Shown: one piece after another, positions 1 through 6,517 of the stretch
Layout of the letters: each line of letters starts with the position of its first letter
How positions within the stretch are numbered: position 1 is the first letter of the stretch
Assembly: GCA_038231615.1 (NCBI GenBank)
Contig: JBBRLA010000185.1
Coordinates: forward strand, 1-13,130
Length of the DNA: 13,130 nt
DNA from: JBBRLA01 sp038231615
GTDB taxonomy: Bacteria > Myxococcota_A > Polyangia > Palsa-1104 > JAEUJZ01
Reading direction: 5' to 3'
Made by a program: the position numbers and the translations under genes
Notes under the pieces: generated by a model
What the model saw: the letters and a program-made list of their open reading frames with translations, nothing else
Databases searched by the model: none
What the model was told of the DNA's origin: nothing

Positions 1-1
1 A

Positions 2-31
2 CCCATGGCCTCGCGAATGCGAGGACATGGG
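2..31 (-). terminator. Strong hairpin downstream of the MCE gene pair, candidate terminator
   Basis: Bases 2-7 (CCCATG) pair with 26-31 (CATGGG). After one mismatch (8 against 25), bases 9-14 (CCTCGC) pair with 19-24 (GCGAGG) around a four-base loop. This gives a 12-bp stem with a single mismatch, about 40 bases past the stop codon of the second MCE gene in its direction of transcription. The position suggests an intrinsic terminator, but any T-tract on the minus strand would lie outside the window, so this is inference. It could instead be a structured element ahead of a further minus-strand gene. Confidence 0.5.
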
Positions 32-71
32 GGAGAGGTACGCCAAAAGCTGCCCGGCCAGGTGCTTCTGT

Positions 72-1157
72 TCAGCGGAGGTGGCGTTGGCCGCGGTCTT
101 TGCCCTTGAAAAGCAAGCGCCAGCTTTCGTGCTTCAGCTCCCGATGCGTCTCTTTCAACTCATCGAAGATCTGGACGTCGTTGCGGAAGCCGCCGATGGT
201 GCCACGGCCGCGCTCGACATACGAGAGGAGCCAGCGCAGATCCTGGCTCATCCGGTCGCCCGCGCCCAGGGCCTTCCGGTAAAGCTCGACGGCATCGAGA
301 AGCTGCTGCCGCTGCCGGGGCCCGAGCGTCCGGGTGATCCCGGTCAGGTGCTGGTCCACGGCTGCCAGTTGCAGCGCCAGGTGGTGCAGGCCGGGGTCCA
401 TCTGGGCAAGCGCCGCCGACAGTTCGTTGGCCAGGGCCCGGGTGCGTGGCACGGCGTTTACCTGTCCCAGCGCCGCAGCCAGCGCCCGCGCCGAGGCCAC
501 CGCCCGATCGCCCTGCACCCCGATGCGCGCCAGTTGTCCAACGTCCGAAAGGCCGTCGGCGCTGTCCATGAGGTGCCCGACGGCGCCGCGGAAGTCATCC
601 CAGTCGGGGCCCAGGTCCCGGGACAGGGTGCGCAGGGCGGAAAGGTTCAAATAGATGGTTTGCAGGAAGCGGTCGATGTCCGGCGGGTCCGCGCCCAGCA
701 CCTTGTCGCCATCCTTTACCGGGGGCCCGGGCTCGACGCCGCGCGCCGGGGGGCCCACCTCCAGCACGGCCTCGGTCAGCACGTTCGGCGTGGAGGCGAA
801 GTAGGTGGCGTTCTTATACAGGTAGGGCTGCCACGAGCGCAGGACCCGGGCCTCCAACTCGACGGTGGGAGGATCGGCATCGGCACCCTTGGGCCCGGCC
901 GGGTGGATGAAGCCCGTGCCGCGGATGGCGACGATTTCGCCGATCTGCCGCCCGGCCATGCGGACCTCGGCGCCGGTGCGCAGGGGACCGGGGGTGTGGA
1001 CCATGATATTTAATCGGAACGACTCACCCAGCGTTCGATCCGACGCCAGGAGCGCGAACCCTACGGCGGCGACCAGCGACACCAGGGTGGCGGCGCCGGC
1101 CCCGAGCGTCCAGCGTTCGCCGCTGGGGCTGCCGTCAAAAGGGGGACCGAGGCTCAT
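72..1157 (-). CDS. MlaD/MCE-domain lipid-transport protein (second of a pair)
   Basis: 361-residue MCE-family protein, probably the periplasmic lipid-binding component of an Mla-type phospholipid transport system. One membrane segment lies near residues 19-39 (GAGAATLVSLVAAVGFALLA), followed by an MCE domain of about 50-150 with the typical 'G(A)EVRMAGRQIGEI' strand region. A long helical region follows. The C-terminus (GRGTIGGFRNDVQIFDEL ... SWRLLFKG) matches the tail of the upstream MCE gene (GKGTAGALLVDEQIYDDL ... PWKFFWKE), which supports a shared family. The ATG is preceded by a GAGGT Shine-Dalgarno (minus strand, bases 1164-1168, six-base spacing). The gene starts 13 bases after the upstream MCE stop, so the two are almost certainly co-transcribed. 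No MlaE permease or MlaF ATPase gene is present in the window. Family assignment is firm; substrate is unknown. Confidence 0.88.
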   Translation of the reverse strand: MSLGPPFDGSPSGERWTLGAGAATLVSLVAAVGFALLASDRTLGESFRLNIMVHTPGPLRTGAEVRMAGRQIGEIVAIRGTGFIHPAGPKGADADPPTVELEARVLRSWQPYLYKNATYFASTPNVLTEAVLEVGPPARGVEPGPPVKDGDKVLGADPPDIDRFLQTIYLNLSALRTLSRDLGPDWDDFRGAVGHLMDSADGLSDVGQLARIGVQGDRAVASARALAAALGQVNAVPRTRALANELSAALAQMDPGLHHLALQLAAVDQHLTGITRTLGPRQRQQLLDAVELYRKALGAGDRMSQDLRWLLSYVERGRGTIGGFRNDVQIFDELKETHRELKHESWRLLFKGKDRGQRHLR

Positions 1158-1170
1158 CGGGGTACCTCGA

Positions 1171-2181
1171 TCACTCCTTCCAGAAGAACTTCCACGGGTT
1201 GCGCTTCAGGTCGCGGACCAGCTCTTTCAGGTCGTCGTAGATCTGCTCATCGACCAGGAGCGCCCCCGCGGTGCCCTTGCCCTTCTTGATGTCCGAGACC
1301 AGGGACGCCGCGTCGGTGGACAGGAGCTGCACTTTGTTGCCCACCACCACCAGCTCGTCCAGTGCCTTGATGAGCTTCTTGCGCTCCTCGGGGCCGACCA
1401 TCGCGGTCACTTCGCTGACGCCGTCAAGGGCCCGCTTGGTCTTGTTGATGAGCGGGTCGATCTGACCCTTCAGGGAGGCGCTGATGGCCTCGATGTTGGC
1501 CAGCGTCCGCCGAAGCTGCTCGGGGTCGCCGACGCCCTTGTCGATCTTGCCGAGGAGGTCCGCCGCCTGCCCGGTCAGCCCGTCGAGGTCCTTGAGGAGC
1601 CGCTTGATCTCCTGCTGGTTGTCCACCAGCAAGGCATCCAGCGTCCGCGCCACCCGCGCCCCCGACTTGAGCAGGTCGCGGATCACGTCCTTGTCGTCCC
1701 GCAGGAGCGACGTCACCGAGTCCAGGAACTCGTAGAGCCGGGCGATGATCAGGTCGGTGCGCGGGGGATCGACGCCGCGGACGATGCTGCCCTCGGGCAG
1801 GGCGGCCTTGTCGAAGGAGCCGGGGGCGATTTCGAGGTATTGGTCGCCGAGCACGCCTTGCGTGTTGACGAAAAACTCGGCGTCCTGGCGGATCGCCTCC
1901 TTGGCGCGGTCCTCGACGACGATCACCATCCGTACCTGCACCCGGCGCTGGACCTTCTGGTCATATGCCCCGCCCAGGAACTGCACGTCGTCGACCTTCC
2001 CGATCTTGATGCCGGAGATCTTGACGGCGGCGCCGCTGTGAATGTTGCCGGAGAAGTCGTAGTCGATGTAGTAGCGAGAGCCGTGGCGCAGGGTGAAGCC
2101 CCCAAGCAGGGCGATGAACCCCGCGAGCAACCCCAGGGACGCGAGGATCAGCGCGCCGACTTTGATCTCCAAGGCCTTCAT
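1171..2181 (-). CDS. MlaD/MCE-domain lipid-transport protein (first of a pair)
   Basis: 336-residue MlaD-like protein. A single N-terminal transmembrane helix (about residues 7-29, VGALILASLGLLAGFIALL) anchors it in the inner membrane. The MCE domain spans about 37-118 and shows the family features 'GAAVKISGIKIGKVDDV' and 'GVLGDQYLEIAPG'. The remainder is predicted helical or coiled coil and ends in 'GKGTAGALLVDEQIYDDL', a common MlaD tail. In the family, MCE domains oligomerise and pass phospholipids between inner and outer membranes with an MlaE/MlaF ABC transporter, whose genes are not seen here. The ATG at 2181 has no good Shine-Dalgarno; a TAGAGT hexamer sits 9 bases upstream on the minus strand. 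The gene lies 99 bases downstream of the L,D-transpeptidase, with a dispersed repeat between them. Function by family is secure; cargo is not. Confidence 0.9.
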   Translation of the reverse strand: MKALEIKVGALILASLGLLAGFIALLGGFTLRHGSRYYIDYDFSGNIHSGAAVKISGIKIGKVDDVQFLGGAYDQKVQRRVQVRMVIVVEDRAKEAIRQDAEFFVNTQGVLGDQYLEIAPGSFDKAALPEGSIVRGVDPPRTDLIIARLYEFLDSVTSLLRDDKDVIRDLLKSGARVARTLDALLVDNQQEIKRLLKDLDGLTGQAADLLGKIDKGVGDPEQLRRTLANIEAISASLKGQIDPLINKTKRALDGVSEVTAMVGPEERKKLIKALDELVVVGNKVQLLSTDAASLVSDIKKGKGTAGALLVDEQIYDDLKELVRDLKRNPWKFFWKE

Positions 2182-2280
2182 AGGGCGCTCACTCTAGCAC
2201 AGGCAATTGGGCGGAAAGGCCAGGTATTTTCTTCGCGGCCTGGCGGTGATCGCGAAGCGCCAAGCGCCGTGGTGAGACGT
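2182..2280. other. Intergenic spacer with hairpin and dispersed repeat
   Basis: This gap lies between the L,D-transpeptidase stop and the start of the first MCE gene, both on the minus strand. It holds an inverted repeat GCCAGG (2219-2224) / CCTGGC (2239-2244) with a 14-base loop and no flanking T-run, and the single copy of the GCGAAGC repeat family at 2247-2274. A TAGAGT hexamer near the MCE start (minus strand) could be a -10 element, but no matching -35 is visible. Confidence 0.5.
2247..2274 (+). repeat. Single degenerate copy of the GCGAAGC dispersed repeat
   Basis: Matches the long unit of the array at 6377-6512 in the same orientation. It has TGATC, then GCGAAGC at 2252-2258, then a second heptamer altered to GCCAAGC, then a tail GCCGTGGTG with one change from GCCGCGGTG. 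It ends six bases short of the complement of the L,D-transpeptidase stop codon at 2281, so it lies immediately beyond the 3' end of that gene. Confidence 0.85.
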
Positions 2281-3690
2281 TCATCGGCGAATCACGATGC
2301 GGGTGCCCGACGGCTCCATCGGCGCTCCTTGCCGGGGCGGCGCGATGATGGAATGCCAGCCCTCGGGCAGGCCGGGAGTGGTGAAGGAGAAGAAACGCTC
2401 CGCGTCGGCCGGGCTCAGGTTGACGCAGCCGTGGCTGACCGGGTGGCCGAGATGATCATGCCACAGTGCAGCATGGAAGCCGAAGCGGCCGAAGAAGAAC
2501 TGGGCGAAGGGCACCTCGCGGTAGTTGTAGACCGAGGAGGATCCTGCCAGGTTGGCCAGGGTCTGGGTGCGGTACTTGCGATAAATGTAGAAAGTGCCCG
2601 GCGGGGTCGCTCGGGCGGAGGTGGACACCAGGGTGGCGAAGCGGGGCAGCGGTCCATCGTAGGCGGCGGCCACCTGCTGCGAGAGGGAGACGTCGATCCA
2701 GCGTTCGGTCGGGGTCAGGTCCGGCGGCAGGGGCGGCGGCAGCAGGCGGCGCAGGTGGTCGGCGTCGATCTCGCCGACATCGCCGTCCCCGGCAAGGAGG
2801 CGCACCCCTACCCTGCCCCGGGTCACGCCGGGACCGACGACCAGGACCTGGGTGTAGCGCGGCAGGACCCTCGGTTCGGCGCCCGCCGCCGCAGCTGGAC
2901 CGACGGCGGCGACCGGCGCGTGAGGCCCGCGATAGTAGAACGGCGCGGTGTCCTTTTCCATCGGCGGGACGATCCAGGCCAGGGCGTAGCGGGCATCGGG
3001 TGGCAGGGCCGCGACATCGGTGGCACGCAGGCTGGACGGCGGCGTCAGGGCGAGATCGTGCCACCACATATAGCCGTGCGACGCGGTACGCAAGAGCGTG
3101 GAGCGCCCGACAAAAGGAGGCGCGCCCACCACGGTCACCCCATCGCCGCGCCGCAGCCACTTTTTGGGCTGGGGTCGCAGTCCCGCCTCGCGGGAAAGCA
3201 GGGGCGCACGGACGCTTTTGACCACCGCATACTGATAACCGGGGGCGGAGGTCCGGGCCCCCTGGCCGACCACCCGCACCTGGTCCCGGCACAGGTAACC
3301 GACGGGCGACGTCTTCAACCAGCAGGCGCACCCCGGACCGGGTACGCACGCCTGATCGAGGGCCTGGTAAAGCTGTGCTTCGTCGCCAGCACGCACTTCA
3401 CCCAGGATGGCGGCGGAGACCGCGGGCTGCTGCCGGACTTTCACCGAGCGCAGGTGCGATCGCGGCGTGACCCAGGTGCTTGGCCGATCGCCCGACACCC
3501 CTTCTCCCACAGGGGTCGGTTCCTGGTCGGGGACCTCGGCGGGGACCTCGATGGCGATCGCATCCCGCGGCGGGGGAAGGCGGGGGCCCTGGCTCGAACT
3601 GCCGAAGGTGCGCGTCTCCAGGCCGCCTGCGAGGAGGAGACACATGACAAAGAGGAAGCCTCCCGAAATGGCAACCAGCGGCCGGCGCAT
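2281..3690 (-). CDS. L,D-transpeptidase (YkuD domain) with SH3-like N-terminal region
   Basis: 469-residue exported enzyme of the YkuD/L,D-transpeptidase family, which forms 3-3 peptidoglycan cross-links or attaches proteins to peptidoglycan. The N-terminus (MRRPLVAISGGFLFVMCLLL) is a signal peptide or membrane anchor; Cys17 is not in a convincing lipobox. Residues of about 75-140 resemble a bacterial SH3 domain (VKVRQQPAVSAAILGEVRAG) and hold a small cysteine cluster (ACVPGPGCACW). The YkuD domain occupies about residues 340-445 and ends with the catalytic signature SHGCVN, with Ser419, His420 and Cys422 and upstream His residues at 406 and 411. A TATGAT -10-like hexamer (complement of 3706-3711) lies 15 bases before the ATG and there is no Shine-Dalgarno. 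It lies upstream of the MCE pair on the same strand, giving an envelope-maintenance cluster. The family call is very secure; whether it cross-links or anchors proteins is unknown. Confidence 0.92.
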   Translation of the reverse strand: MRRPLVAISGGFLFVMCLLLAGGLETRTFGSSSQGPRLPPPRDAIAIEVPAEVPDQEPTPVGEGVSGDRPSTWVTPRSHLRSVKVRQQPAVSAAILGEVRAGDEAQLYQALDQACVPGPGCACWLKTSPVGYLCRDQVRVVGQGARTSAPGYQYAVVKSVRAPLLSREAGLRPQPKKWLRRGDGVTVVGAPPFVGRSTLLRTASHGYMWWHDLALTPPSSLRATDVAALPPDARYALAWIVPPMEKDTAPFYYRGPHAPVAAVGPAAAAGAEPRVLPRYTQVLVVGPGVTRGRVGVRLLAGDGDVGEIDADHLRRLLPPPLPPDLTPTERWIDVSLSQQVAAAYDGPLPRFATLVSTSARATPPGTFYIYRKYRTQTLANLAGSSSVYNYREVPFAQFFFGRFGFHAALWHDHLGHPVSHGCVNLSPADAERFFSFTTPGLPEGWHSIIAPPRQGAPMEPSGTRIVIRR

Positions 3691-3899
3691 GCTCGTTCAA
3701 TGATCATCATACCACGTCGCCAAGCGCGGAGGACGGAGAAGTCGTGCGGTCTGACTCGGGCGGCTTCGAGCGGCGGGCGATCGACTCGGCGGCGCCGGAG
3801 TTCAGGGCCACGCGTCGTGCGGTCTGACTCGGTCGACTTGGGCAGCTTCGGACGGCGGGCGCCCTTGTGCCCGTCCAGCCTCCGTGGTCTAGTAGCGCC
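3691..3899. other. Divergent intergenic region with duplicated motif
   Basis: This region separates the minus-strand L,D-transpeptidase from the plus-strand small gene, so it should hold both promoters. On the minus strand TATGAT (complement of 3706-3711) is a plausible -10 for the transpeptidase, without a recognisable -35. On the plus strand TTGTGC (3865-3870) and TCTAGT (3888-3893) are separated by 17 bases and could drive the small gene. Both matches to consensus are modest. Most of the rest is the direct repeat described separately. Confidence 0.4.
3741..3861 (+). repeat. Imperfect direct repeat, two units 73 bp apart
   Basis: Bases 3741-3759 and 3814-3832 are identical over 19 bases (GTCGTGCGGTCTGACTCGG). 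The similarity resumes at 3758-3779 and 3840-3861, 22 bases with three differences, after a nine-base insertion in the second copy. The two units therefore span about 39 and 48 bases. The sequence is distinct from the GCGAAGC family. It lies in a divergent intergenic region and could be a regulator-binding duplication or copies of another dispersed repeat; I cannot tell which from one window. Confidence 0.75.
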
Positions 3900-4247
3900 A
3901 TGGCCAACGACTCCGCCGCGGCGGTGGACTTCGTCTCGTTCTTGCCCGCGGTGGTTTACTACTACAGCCACGATGGTAGGGACCTCTGGTGTCGGCGCCC
4001 CTACGGCTTCTTCTTTTCCTCGGCAGAACTGGCGGAGAAGTTCCTTTTGCGCATGGGATCCGAGTTCGACCTCAGTCTGGTCGGGATCGATCGAGGGGTC
4101 CTCATGTCCCCCACGTTCCTTGACGGCCTGCGCCAACTTCAGGTCAACCGCCTGTTCCTGGACCCGGAATACGATGCAGCCACCGGCGACGTCACCGGCA
4201 AGATCCTTCGCCTGGAGGAAGAACGCGGAAGCACGCCCAGGGCGTGA
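3900..4247 (+). CDS. Hypothetical protein, 115 aa
   Basis: I do not recognise this protein. From ATG 3900 it has 115 residues, no signal peptide and no membrane helix, so it is probably cytoplasmic. It is rich in aromatic residues near the start (AVVYYYSHDGRDLWC, GFFFSS), followed by an amphipathic segment (ELAEKFLLRMGSEFDLSLVG) and an acidic middle (FLDPEYDA), suggesting a compact alpha/beta fold. GTG 3867 would add 11 residues (MPVQPPWSSSA) of low quality, so ATG is preferred. No Shine-Dalgarno precedes the ATG; TCTAGT ends six bases upstream, consistent with a leaderless mRNA. It ends 16 bases before the TonB-dependent receptor start and may be co-transcribed with it. Codon use looks like that of the neighbours, which supports a real gene. 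Confidence 0.72.
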   Translation: MANDSAAAVDFVSFLPAVVYYYSHDGRDLWCRRPYGFFFSSAELAEKFLLRMGSEFDLSLVGIDRGVLMSPTFLDGLRQLQVNRLFLDPEYDAATGDVTGKILRLEEERGSTPRA

Positions 4248-4263
4248 CCCGGGCGCGTCTGCG

Positions 4264-6381
4264 ATGAGGGTGTGTGGGCCAGCCGGAGGAGCCGCAGTAT
4301 ACATTGCCGCCCTGGGGGTCGTTGCCCAACCCGCCGCGGCCCAGGAACCCACACCCGAGGCCCAAAAAACTCCTTTCCATGCGGTGATCCGCGGCGCCGC
4401 CGCCAAAAAAGAAGTCGTCGAGCAGGTGCTGGATGCCGAGGAGGTGAAGAAGATCGCCGGCAATGCCAACGACACCCTCAAGGCCGTCCAGAGCCTCCCC
4501 GGCGTGGCCCGCCCGGTCTTCGGCTCCGGCGCCATCGTTGTGTGGGGTTCTGCCCCAAACGACACGCTGATCTACGCTGACGGCGTGCCGATTCCTCTCC
4601 TTTACCACTTCGGCGGCCTGCGCTCGACCCTCAATGCCGAGTTTGTCTCCGACATCAGCTTCCGCCCCGGCGCCTACTCCGCCGACTATGGCGGGGGCCT
4701 GGGCGGCGTCATCGACGTGACCACGCGCACGCCCCGGGCGGATCGCCTCCACGGCTCGGTCACCCTGGACCTCATCGACGGCTCGTTGACCCTTTCGGGC
4801 CCGATCACCTCCAAGCTCCACTTCGCCGCCGGGGCCCGATTGAGCTGGATCTCCACCTTCCTGCCCCTTTTCAGCCTTGCCGGCGCCCGGCTCTCGCCCT
4901 TTTACTGGGACTATCAGCTGGACCTTCGGTACCAGCCCGGACCCCGCGATGACCTGGACCTCTTCGTCTTCGGATCCACCGACAACGTGAACGTGAACGC
5001 CCCCAACGCCGACCCCACCTCGGCGCTTACTTTGGGATCGCGCAGCTACTTCAGCCGCGCGCGCTTGCGCTACGTTCACCGCTTCGGCAAGGACGGCACC
5101 CTTACCGTTGCGCCCTCCTTTGGCGCCGACAGCTTCAGCGTCGATGCCGGCGAGAGCGGCGCGGGCGGCATTCCGCTCCAGCTCTTCGTCAAGCAGATCG
5201 GCTACAACCTCCGGGCCGCCTGGTGGCAGCGCTGGCACCCGCTGCTGGAGACTACGTTGGGTCTGGATGCCTCCGGCCTCTATACCACCGCAAACTCGCT
5301 TCTGCCCAGGGTGGCGCCGGCGGGCATGGGCCTTTCGGAAGGCTCACCCAATGGGGCGGTAGACGTGGTCCGCGATGCCCGCGGGCCCCTGGGGGACTTC
5401 CTTGGCGACAGCCTTTTCTTCAGCGGCGATCCGATCATCGAGCAGAAAAGCGCCGCGGTCCATCAGGTCCAGGCGGCCCCTTACCTGATCGGGCGGCTGC
5501 GGATCTTCTCGGGGCGGCTCTGGGTCTCGCCGCAACTCCGCCTCACAGTGGACGCCCTGCCCACGAGCCAGGGCGGCATGCGCGCGGTCTTCGCCGCCGA
5601 ACCGCGTCTGTCCCTGCTGGGCGAGGTGATCTCGGGCAGGCTCTGGCTCGACGCGGGCATCGGGATCTACCACCAGCCCCCCGAGGCCGCCCAGCTTGCC
5701 CCAGGCTACGGCAACCCCGACCTGGGCCTTCAGTTCGCCGCCACCTACGTCGCCGGGGTCACCGCCCAGTTCACCGAGACGCTGCGATTGGAGGTACAGG
5801 GGTTTTACAAGGACCTGCGCTCCCTGGTGGTGCCCTCGGCAGCGGCGGTGTATGATAACGGCGGCACCGGCCGGGCCTATGGCGGGGAGCTGCTCCTGCG
5901 GCAGAAGCTTTCGCACAACCTCTTTGGCTGGGTGGCCTACACCCTGTCCCACGCCGAGCGATCCAATGCCCCGGGCCAGACTTATCAAGTTTTTCGCTAC
6001 GACCAGACCCACATCCTGACCGTGCTGGCCAGCTACCACCTGCCCCGCGGGTTCACCATCGGCGCGCGCTTCCGCTACGTCACCGGCAACCCGGTCACGC
6101 CCACCCTGGGCGGCATCCGCGATGTCGTCGATCAGGCCTACGCCGCGGTGCTCGGCGCGCCCTATTCAACGCGCCTGCCGGACTTCCATCAGCTCGACGT
6201 GCGCATCGACAAGACCTTCACCTTCAACCGCTGGCGACTGGGGCTCTTCCTGGACGTACAGAACGTCTACAACCGGGCCAACGCGGAGAGCCTGGCATAT
6301 GGTGGACGTCAGCTCAACCAAAGCGCGCCCTTCACGGGTATTCCGTTCTTCCCCGACCTGGGCGTGCGGGCTGATTTCTGA
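4264..6381 (+). CDS. TonB-dependent outer-membrane receptor
   Basis: 705-residue outer-membrane receptor that would import a substrate (siderophore, cofactor, glycan or similar) using TonB/ExbB/ExbD energy. A signal peptide (GGAAVYIAALGVVAQPAAAQ) covers about residues 1-27. The plug domain lies at about 50-150, with LKAVQSLPGVARPVFGSGA, IYADGVPIPLLYHFGGLRS and GAYSADYGGGLGGVIDVTTR. The rest is a beta-barrel of alternating strands ending in the aromatic residue expected of outer-membrane proteins (GVRADF). The stretch HAVIRGAAAKKEVVEQVL before the plug resembles the TonB-box region of myxobacterial receptors; no N-terminal carboxypeptidase-like domain is present. The frame is open far upstream only because of high GC; ATG 4264 is chosen because it gives the signal peptide. 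There is no clear Shine-Dalgarno. The stop codon lies inside the first unit of the tandem repeat. The substrate cannot be inferred. Confidence 0.93.
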   Translation: MRVCGPAGGAAVYIAALGVVAQPAAAQEPTPEAQKTPFHAVIRGAAAKKEVVEQVLDAEEVKKIAGNANDTLKAVQSLPGVARPVFGSGAIVVWGSAPNDTLIYADGVPIPLLYHFGGLRSTLNAEFVSDISFRPGAYSADYGGGLGGVIDVTTRTPRADRLHGSVTLDLIDGSLTLSGPITSKLHFAAGARLSWISTFLPLFSLAGARLSPFYWDYQLDLRYQPGPRDDLDLFVFGSTDNVNVNAPNADPTSALTLGSRSYFSRARLRYVHRFGKDGTLTVAPSFGADSFSVDAGESGAGGIPLQLFVKQIGYNLRAAWWQRWHPLLETTLGLDASGLYTTANSLLPRVAPAGMGLSEGSPNGAVDVVRDARGPLGDFLGDSLFFSGDPIIEQKSAAVHQVQAAPYLIGRLRIFSGRLWVSPQLRLTVDALPTSQGGMRAVFAAEPRLSLLGEVISGRLWLDAGIGIYHQPPEAAQLAPGYGNPDLGLQFAATYVAGVTAQFTETLRLEVQGFYKDLRSLVVPSAAAVYDNGGTGRAYGGELLLRQKLSHNLFGWVAYTLSHAERSNAPGQTYQVFRYDQTHILTVLASYHLPRGFTIGARFRYVTGNPVTPTLGGIRDVVDQAYAAVLGAPYSTRLPDFHQLDVRIDKTFTFNRWRLGLFLDVQNVYNRANAESLAYGGRQLNQSAPFTGIPFFPDLGVRADF

Positions 6382-6512
6382 TCGCGAAGCGCCGCGGTGT
6401 CTGATCGCGAAGCGCGAAGCGCCGCGGTGTCTGCCCGCGAAGCGCGAAGCGCCGCGGTTTCTGCCCGCGAAGCGCGAAGCGCCGCGGTGTCTGCTCGCGA
6501 AGCGCCGCGGTG
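6377..6512 (+). repeat. Tandem array of five GCGAAGC-containing units between convergent genes
   Basis: Five head-to-tail units of 23, 30, 30, 30 and 23 bases: 6377-6399, 6400-6429, 6430-6459, 6460-6489 and 6490-6512. Each has a seven-base head (TCTGATC, TCTGCCC or TCTGCTC), the heptamer GCGAAGC once in the outer units and twice in the three inner units, and a tail GCCGCGGTG (GCCGCGGTT once). That gives eight exact heptamers. The array fills the gap between the convergent TonB receptor, whose stop lies in the first unit, and the kinase, whose stop is at 6518-6520. Related copies lie at 2247-2274 and, inverted, at 9340-9398. There are no unique spacers, so it is not CRISPR. REP/BIME-like roles (termination, mRNA 3'-end protection) are possible but are inference. 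Confidence 0.95.
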
Positions 6513-6517
6513 ATCGC

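Noticed and set aside
865..4263. Upstream part of a 1838-codon plus-strand open frame that continues into the TonB receptor
   Set aside because: It runs antisense to both MCE genes and the L,D-transpeptidase, has no recognisable domain, and is open only because of high G+C. The receptor's signal peptide at 4264 marks the true start.
3441..4565. 374-codon minus-strand frame across the intergenic region
   Set aside because: Antisense to the small gene and receptor start and overlapping the transpeptidase in another frame; no family features.
4192..5238. 348-codon minus-strand frame opposite the receptor
   Set aside because: Low-complexity Gly/Val/Ala composition typical of the antisense of a GC-rich gene; no motif.
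6377..6512. CRISPR array
   Set aside because: Units are directly adjacent with no unique spacers and vary by a seven-base duplication; no cas gene is nearby.
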